Assembly: GCA_007129135.1 (NCBI GenBank)
Contig: SKWB01000132.1
Coordinates: 1-17,992, forward strand
DNA: 17,992 bases
Reading direction: 5' to 3'
Source: Halococcaceae archaeon
GTDB lineage: Archaea; Halobacteriota; Halobacteria; Halobacteriales; Halalkalicoccaceae
Part shown: positions 13,457 to 17,992 of the stretch, one piece after another
Layout: each line of letters begins with the position of its first letter
Numbering within the stretch: the first letter of the stretch is position 1
Notes under the pieces: model-generated
Told to the model about the DNA's origin: nothing
Databases searched by the model: none
Seen by the model: only the letters and a program-made list of their open reading frames with translations
Position numbers and translations under genes: made by a program

Positions 13457-13831
13457 ACGCTTTCTCACGCAGCCGACCACACACGCCGGGTCCCTCCGGA
13501 TTCGCGTACGGGTCACGGCCCGTCGAGGCGGCCCGGTCCCACCGATCGATCGCCGCCGTTTCCGGTACCGTCCGTCCTATCTCCGCGCGATAACCGGAGG
13601 AAACCCCTGTAGCAGTGGGAGAATTACCCGACTGTTTTGATTTTCCCGCCTGTATTTTCCAGTCCGTTATACAATTCAAAAATAATAGGGCTTTATTTGA
13701 TTCTCCCGGAAAACGGGAGTCACCATCGAATCAGCGGGATGGTGGATTTGATGGTTCGGTTAGCTGTTGCCACGCGCAGCGGCCAGAAACGACCACACGC
13801 CAGAGACGTACGCAAACGACTAGTGACAACA
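13457..13831. other. Intergenic region with AT-rich centre
   Basis: 375 nt between the MFS gene and the Tat-exported protein. The first 150 nt are GC-rich and without recognisable content. From about 13620 to 13700 the DNA becomes AT-rich (CAATTCAAAAATAATAGG, TTTATTTG) and contains the likely promoter of the next gene, followed by two back-to-back hairpins. The downstream frame extends back to 13637, but this stretch encodes nothing protein-like, so I read it as a leader. Confidence 0.6.
13636..13744. repeat. Direct repeat plus tandem hairpins before the DUF7282-like gene
   Basis: TTTGATTTTCCCG (13636-13648) recurs 60 bp later as TTTGATTCTCCCG (13696-13708), 12 of 13 bases the same. The second copy runs into a hairpin CTCCCG-gaaaa-CGGGAG (13703-13719), and one base later a second hairpin CACCATC-(10 nt)-GATGGTG (13721-13744) begins. 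Both stems are perfect. They sit just after a TTTATTT box (13692-13698), where the mRNA 5' end would be. Confidence 0.55.
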
Positions 13832-14590
13832 ATGAACGAACACACACGAGATAGAGAACGACCGGTACGAACGACGCGACGATCGACGCTCCGGAAGATA
13901 GGACTCCTCACGACGACGTTCGGACTCGGAACGGGGGTCGCGGGGACCGCGAGTGCGAACAACGGGCGGGGCCGGGGACGCGGCCGCGAACAGGTGTCCC
14001 AGGTGACGTTCGCCCAGCAGACCACCGACGGGAAATCGGTGACCGTCGCACAGACGTTCCTGCCTGACGGCGGATACATGTCGATTCACGACGCGAGGAC
14101 CAGATTCGATTTCGAGCTGGAGTCCGCGCTCGGCGAGGACCTCGAGTCCGTAAACGAGGGCGACTTCGCAGGGACGTTCGAGCTGATCTGTCGGAGCCTC
14201 ATCGGAATCACCGACCTGCTCGACTCCGGCGTGCATACGGGCGTCGAAGTGGAGCTGTTCAACGATGCGTCACCGGCGGTCAGAGACTTCGGGAGAGAGG
14301 GCCCGTTGGATGAGGGGCAGCCGCTCGTGGCTATTCCTCACGTGAACGATCCGGATGAGTCAGAGCAGGTGGTTGACGAGGACGAGTTCCTCCTCGAAGT
14401 TCGGGACAACGAGAACAAGGACGGTCAGATACTGTTCGGTGATGGGGCATATACTGATGGTGGTGGCCCGCTCGACGGTTTCGTCGCCACACACGACATG
14501 GCGCCGGTGATCCTCGACGACGCGACACCGCGAGGGCGAGTGTCCGCGATCCACGAAACGAACGAACTCAGGCGAGAGTTCAACTCGTAA
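13832..14590 (+). CDS. Tat-exported DUF7282-like protein
   Basis: 252 residues. The N-terminus has a twin-arginine signal: TTRRSTLRKIG (RR at 16-17), a weakly hydrophobic stretch GLLTTTFGLGTGVAGTA and a cleavage site at GTASA (about residue 42), so the protein is exported folded. A GRGRGRGR linker follows. From about 57 the sequence (QVTFAQQTTDGKSVTV, FLPDGGYMSIHD, LDSGVHTGVEVELF, LVAIPHVND) matches the haloarchaeal DUF7282 pattern as I recall it, with an apparent extra 25-30 residues between IHD and SLIGITDLL that holds its only cysteine (C120). No C-terminal anchor or sorting motif is visible, so it may be secreted. Function is unknown. The ATG chosen fits the Tat signal; the open frame continues back to 13637 without protein character. 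Confidence 0.83.
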   Translation: MNEHTRDRERPVRTTRRSTLRKIGLLTTTFGLGTGVAGTASANNGRGRGRGREQVSQVTFAQQTTDGKSVTVAQTFLPDGGYMSIHDARTRFDFELESALGEDLESVNEGDFAGTFELICRSLIGITDLLDSGVHTGVEVELFNDASPAVRDFGREGPLDEGQPLVAIPHVNDPDESEQVVDEDEFLLEVRDNENKDGQILFGDGAYTDGGGPLDGFVATHDMAPVILDDATPRGRVSAIHETNELRREFNS

Positions 14591-14616
14591 CCCTCGCGGG
14601 CGGAGACCGAGACGAA

Positions 14617-14622
14617 TTTTTT
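14617..14622 (+). terminator. T-tract terminator after the DUF7282-like gene
   Basis: Six consecutive T (GAATTTTTTCCC) lie 26 nt after the stop at 14590 in GC-rich DNA. Archaeal RNA polymerase terminates on such tracts, so this is a likely end of the upstream transcript. Confidence 0.6.
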
Positions 14623-14892
14623 CCCTGTGGGCTCGATCCGGGAGGACCCCCCACTGCGTGATCAGTTCGACCGACCGGATCGGCCGGTGGATCGTGTGGA
14701 TACGCGCCCGGCGTCGCTCGTCCACACGGTTAGCGGCCTTCGAGAGAACGGACAGACGGACCACAGGAACGAAAGAACGGGAGCGGACCCGAGCTAGGTG
14801 CCTGAGAGACCCCTCTTCCCGACTGCATGCGGGTACCACTCCACACCGGTCGTCGACCCACTCTCGACCACCGCTTTCCGCCTCAGGCCGAG

Positions 14893-14899
14893 GATACAA
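14893..14899 (+). promoter_or_regulatory. TATA-like box of the C45 acyltransferase-like gene
   Basis: GATACAA is centred about 28 nt before the ATG at 14924. No SD precedes the ATG, so a leaderless transcript is likely and the 42-codon upstream extension of the frame is disfavoured. Confidence 0.5.
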
Positions 14900-14923
14900 C
14901 GGCCTCGAGCCCGACCTCCCTCC

Positions 14924-16141
14924 ATGGACGACGTGGCCGCGGATCCGGGTGCCGATACGTGTCTCGTCCCCGCAGTCGATAGCTTCGCCGAACAGGCCGA
15001 GCGCCGAGCCCAGACCGAACGCGAAGCGGTCGAGTGGGCTATCGACGAACTGGAACGGGTGATCGACGACCAAGGCGTCGATCTCGAGCCGTTGCTCGAG
15101 TACGCACGGCGGAGTCGGGAGAGCCTGCCCGACCGCCACCTCCGGGCGTACGAGACGATGGCCCGGGTGTTCGACGTCGATCCGGCCGTCTACGACGTCT
15201 ACGTCTTCGCCTACGCGGAACTCTGCGAGGAGCTGGCCGACGGCGTCGGACGCTCCGAGAAGAACCCCAAGGGGTGTACGAACGTCCTCGTCTCGCCGGA
15301 GAGGGTCGATTCGGACGGTGGGTTCGACACCGATTCGGCCGGCGCAGATACCGACAGTCCGGGGGCGCTTGTGCTCAAGAACCGGGACATCGCGGGCCGG
15401 GGAACGCGCCCGAAGTCGGTCATCGAGCAGCCACCGATCGACGACTACTACGGCTTTCTGACGGTCGACACGTGTGGGACGATCTCGACGTTCAAAGGCG
15501 TCAACGACCGGGGACTGGTCGCGGCCAACACCTACATCGACAGTACGCGTGACGACGTCGACCCGGAGGACCAGCTGCGAAACGGCACCGTCATCCGGAC
15601 GCTCCTGGAGACGTGTGCCACCGTCCGCGAGGCTCGAAGTCACCTCGAGTCCCATCCGACGCGTCGACTGAGCGGTCAGACGCTGTTCCTGGCCGACGCG
15701 ACCGATAGCGCCTTGCTCGAGATCGATCCGGTGACCGAGCGGATCACCGTCGACGAGGACCGTGTCGTGACCAGAACGAACCACTTCGTGGACTCGGCGT
15801 CGACACAGACCGAGAGCTCGACGAACCGGCGCGAGCGCGCGCTCGAGCTGCTCGAGGAGGCGGACCGACTCGACCGTACCGATCTGTGGGCGGTCGCCCG
15901 AGATCACGCGAACGGCCCCGGCGACGGTTCGATCTGTCGCCACCCGGAGCCAGAGACGGACGAACCGCACGCGTTCGGACAGTTGACGACGGCGAGTACC
16001 GCGATCTTCGAGGGCGGCTCACCCGTGATCGAGATCGGGTTGGCGAACCCGTGCGGAACGGAGCGCACGCGGTGTACGTTCGGCGAGGAGGTCCCGACCG
16101 ACCTCCGGACGGGTCGGCGGTGGCTCGATCGGCTTCAGTGA
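14924..16141 (+). CDS. C45 family autoproteolytic acyltransferase/hydrolase
   Basis: 405-residue protein of the acyl-CoA:6-aminopenicillanate acyltransferase-like (AAT, peptidase C45) N-terminal-nucleophile family. Members cleave themselves before a cysteine, which becomes the nucleophile for amide hydrolysis or acyl transfer. KGCTNVLV at 116-123 gives G117-C118 as the cleavage site, matching Gly102-Cys103 of fungal AAT. The following strand L-V-L-K-N-R-D-I (149-156) has the N-x-D motif, and further marks are GVNDRGLVAANT, R-T-N-H-F and the C-terminal S-T-A-I-F-E-G with GLANPC. Between the nucleophile and NRD lies an acidic loop with DTDSAGA-DTDSPGA (135-148), a tandem 7-residue repeat. No signal peptide. 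It faces the formamidase across 140 nt. Substrate unknown. Confidence 0.85.
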   Translation: MDDVAADPGADTCLVPAVDSFAEQAERRAQTEREAVEWAIDELERVIDDQGVDLEPLLEYARRSRESLPDRHLRAYETMARVFDVDPAVYDVYVFAYAELCEELADGVGRSEKNPKGCTNVLVSPERVDSDGGFDTDSAGADTDSPGALVLKNRDIAGRGTRPKSVIEQPPIDDYYGFLTVDTCGTISTFKGVNDRGLVAANTYIDSTRDDVDPEDQLRNGTVIRTLLETCATVREARSHLESHPTRRLSGQTLFLADATDSALLEIDPVTERITVDEDRVVTRTNHFVDSASTQTESSTNRRERALELLEEADRLDRTDLWAVARDHANGPGDGSICRHPEPETDEPHAFGQLTTASTAIFEGGSPVIEIGLANPCGTERTRCTFGEEVPTDLRTGRRWLDRLQ

Positions 16142-16281
16142 ACGGAGAGCCAAGGGATACACCGAAGCTGGGGAGTGATCCCGTCCCGTGCGAACAGTCT
16201 CGACGATGCTCCGTATCACGGAGTGTGTGCCTCCAGGTTTCTGAATTGGAAGCTACCCACGAACTGCGCACAGGGGAGCGT

Positions 16282-17250
16282 CTACGCTGAGAAGATGCTC
16301 TCGGGGAGATACGCGGACACTACCCAGTTCGGTGCGTCGACGACCTCGTTGATCTTCAGATCGACGGCCACCGAACAGAGAAGGTACGCCTCGCCCCGAG
16401 AGAGCCCCCGTTCTTCGTGCAGGTGGTCGATCATGTGTTCGATCGCTTTCTCGCTGGCAGTCATGAGATCGGAGTCGATACCCGCCGTCGCGTACATCGG
16501 CTCGTCGACGCCGCTCGCGGTGAACGGCCCCGTGGTCTCGAACTGTGGCTCCTCGACGGAGATATCCGGTCGGCGGGTCAGCCGTGCAGTCACCGACATC
16601 GGTGCCTCGATTCCGGTGACACAGACCTCGCCATCGCCCTGTGCTGCGTGACAGTCACCGATCGAGAACAACCCACCCTCGACCTCGATGGGGAGGTACA
16701 CCGTCGACCCGGCCGTGAGGTGTTTGATATCGACGTTGCCACCGACCCGCCGTGGCGGTGTCGTCGAATGCGTACCGTTTGCACGAGGTGCGACACCGAT
16801 ACAGCCCGGGAACGGGTTCACCGGCACTTCGATTCCGTCCACGAACCTCGCTACGTCGTCGTCGAGCTCCCAGATGTGCAACCCCGGTTCGTCGAACTCC
16901 TCCGGGAGGAGTCCCTTTCCTGCATCCCCCTCGTAGAAATACGTGAATCCGTATCCTCGGTGTTCGAACTCGAGGAGCTCGACTTCGAGGACCTCACCCG
17001 GTGCAGCGCCCTCGATAGCCACCGGACCGGTGAGTGGATGGCCGTCGAAACGCAGCGACCGAAGCGTTTCGACGGTGGCGTCGGTTCCGAGCTGACCGTT
17101 CGATGCGTCCCGACAGTCGAAGCGAACGACGTCACCGGATTCGACCGTCAGAACGGGGCTCCGCTCGTGGGACCAGTCGTAGTGTACGTTCGATTCGTCG
17201 TCGGAGAGTCGATGGTCGACGGTCCAGCTGTGTTCGCTCACTTCCCTCAC
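16282..17250 (-). CDS. Acetamidase/formamidase family protein
   Basis: 322 residues of the FmdA/AmdA family, which hydrolyses formamide, acetamide or other short amides to the acid and ammonia. Visible marks are HPLTGP (71-76), the PGEVLEV strand, F-P-G-C-I-G-V-A-P (147-155), GGNVDIKHL (170-178), and the metal and active-site stretch FSIGDCHAAQGDGEVC (195-210), all in the family order and at the usual length. The start is uncertain: GTG at 17250 (used here) or GTG at 17241, both fitting; neither has a clear SD or strong TATA box. Cytoplasmic. It is convergent with the C45 gene, so the neighbouring amide-acting enzymes are not in one operon. Confidence 0.92.
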   Translation of the reverse strand: MREVSEHSWTVDHRLSDDESNVHYDWSHERSPVLTVESGDVVRFDCRDASNGQLGTDATVETLRSLRFDGHPLTGPVAIEGAAPGEVLEVELLEFEHRGYGFTYFYEGDAGKGLLPEEFDEPGLHIWELDDDVARFVDGIEVPVNPFPGCIGVAPRANGTHSTTPPRRVGGNVDIKHLTAGSTVYLPIEVEGGLFSIGDCHAAQGDGEVCVTGIEAPMSVTARLTRRPDISVEEPQFETTGPFTASGVDEPMYATAGIDSDLMTASEKAIEHMIDHLHEERGLSRGEAYLLCSVAVDLKINEVVDAPNWVVSAYLPESIFSA

Positions 17251-17507
17251 AGTGAGCGTCGCTCCGCATCAATGACGCGGTAGAAGCCGCACGAGAATTC
17301 CTCCCTCGTGAGATCCACCAGTGACGGCGAGGCGTTCGATCCCACCGATTCGGAACTGGAGCCCACGACACCGACTCCCCCTCGACCGAAAAGAGAAGAC
17401 CCTCCACCGTCACGGTTCGGTATGTTTCGACCCGAGATCACATCGCCAGCGGACGATTCGAGAACCGGTCGAACCGAGTGGACCACCCCGGTCCGGAGCG
17501 GGTCCCG

Positions 17508-17992
17508 ATGACACTCGGAGACGTGGACGCCCTCGTGTTCGACGTGTTCGGTACGGTCGTGGACTGGCGGAGCGGGGTCATCCGCGACGGCGAACGGCTC
17601 GGCGAAGCCAAGGGGCTCGACGTCGATTGGGCCGCGTTCGCAGACGCCTGGCGCGAGGAGTACCAGCCATCGCTCGCCCGCGTCCGACGGGGAGAGATCG
17701 CGTGGCGGAACCTCGATTCCCTCCACCGCGACTCGCTCGAGGGGCTCCTCGACCGCTTCGGCGTGGACGAACTAACCGACGGGGAGACGGAGCACCTCAA
17801 CCGTGTTTGGCACCGACTCGACCCGTGGCCGGACGCTCTCCCCGGCCTCACCCGGCTCCGTTCGGACTACGTGGTCGCCCCGCTGTCGAACGGTCACGTG
17901 CGGTTGCTCACGAACATGGCCAAGCGGGCGGGCATCCCGTGGGACCTGATCCTCTCGGCCGAACTCTCGGGACACTACAAACCGGACGAGGA
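17508..17992 (+). CDS. Haloacid dehalogenase type II-like HAD hydrolase, N-terminal part
   Basis: Open from the ATG at 17508 to the window edge, giving 161 codons with no stop; the remaining C-terminal part lies outside. HAD motif I is LVFDVFGTVVDW with nucleophile D12; the D-V-F-G-T-V-V-D-W form is typical of type II (L-2-haloacid) dehalogenases. Motif II is PLSNGH (S127, N128) and motif III HYKPDE (K158). The cap domain spans roughly 20-100 and is helical, with W-R-E-E-Y. Members hydrolyse 2-haloacids or fluoroacetate, but many have other phosphatase-like roles, so the dehalogenase activity is inference. The 257-nt gap before it holds no convincing gene or SD. It diverges from the formamidase. 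Confidence 0.9.
   Translation, partial: MTLGDVDALVFDVFGTVVDWRSGVIRDGERLGEAKGLDVDWAAFADAWREEYQPSLARVRRGEIAWRNLDSLHRDSLEGLLDRFGVDELTDGETEHLNRVWHRLDPWPDALPGLTRLRSDYVVAPLSNGHVRLLTNMAKRAGIPWDLILSAELSGHYKPDE

Larger units (their letters stand above)
14591..14923. other. Intergenic region with terminator and inverted repeats
   Basis: 333 nt. After the T-tract there are ACCGG-atcgg-CCGGT (14674-14688) and an 8-bp stem CGTGTGGA (14693-14700) with TCCACACG (14721-14728), whose 20-nt loop holds CGCC-c-GGCG. The rest to the promoter at 14893 shows nothing recognisable; open frames across it do not look like protein. Confidence 0.5.

Noticed and set aside
13637..13831. 65-codon N-terminal extension of the DUF7282-like gene
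   Set aside because: The extension lies in AT-rich promoter-like DNA with hairpins, and would bury the Tat signal, which must be near the N-terminus.
14360..15970. Minus-strand open frame of 536 codons opposite the C45 gene
   Set aside because: It spans an intergenic region and two clear plus-strand genes and shows no recognisable domain.
17308..17511. 67-codon plus-strand frame overlapping the haloacid dehalogenase start by ATGA
   Set aside because: Starts at a GTG without SD or TATA box, is proline- and charge-rich with no hydrophobic core, and is more likely noncoding leader sequence.
1..17992. tRNA, rRNA, CRISPR array, insertion sequence, integrase or attachment site
   Set aside because: I looked for cloverleaf-like sequences, regularly spaced repeats, transposase or recombinase motifs and flanking duplications and saw none that held up.

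Overview
This window is high-GC archaeal DNA from a halophile (class Halobacteria). The deduced proteins are strongly acidic. Several genes have no ribosome binding site but carry an AT-rich TATA-like box about 26-28 nt before the start codon, which is the usual leaderless layout of haloarchaea. Families typical of haloarchaea are present: DUF456, a DUF6789-like membrane protein beside a cox gene, a Tat-exported DUF7282-like protein and a small zinc-finger protein. I see no tRNA, rRNA, CRISPR array, transposase or integrase, so this looks like ordinary chromosome or large replicon with a mixed, partly accessory gene content.

Layout. 1-2630: the C-terminal half of an MFS transporter, an Old Yellow Enzyme family flavin oxidoreductase with a four-cysteine cluster, and a DUF456 membrane protein form a tight plus-strand operon, followed by a separately promoted two-helix mini-protein. 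2670-5104: a nitroreductase, then on the minus strand an amidohydrolase and an NAD(P)-binding epimerase-like protein, separated by a 200-nt gap packed with dyads. 5180-8075: a divergent promoter leads to a stand-alone GlpA-like FAD dehydrogenase that lacks the usual C-terminal iron-sulfur domain, then a cytochrome P450; a convergent zinc-finger gene abuts the P450. 8076-8496 is an AT-rich gap with an 11-bp inverted repeat. 8497-13456: an MFS transporter, an isolated haem-copper oxidase subunit I preceded by a 12-bp inverted repeat, a convergent DUF6789-like protein, and a further MFS transporter divergent from it. 13457-17992: an AT-rich gap with paired hairpins, a Tat-exported DUF7282-like protein, a C45-family autoprocessing acyltransferase or amidohydrolase, a formamidase/acetamidase on the minus strand, and the first 161 codons of a type II haloacid dehalogenase-like protein.

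How the genes fit together. Many are redox or small-molecule enzymes (ene-reductase, nitroreductase, GlpA-like, P450, amide and C-halogen hydrolases) beside three MFS transporters. This suggests uptake and modification of small organic molecules, but no single pathway can be read from the sequence. P450, CoxA and GlpA-like all lack their usual partners here, so they must work with proteins encoded elsewhere. I found no clearly new defence or mobile system. The most unusual signals are the structured intergenic elements and the partnerless or truncated redox enzymes.
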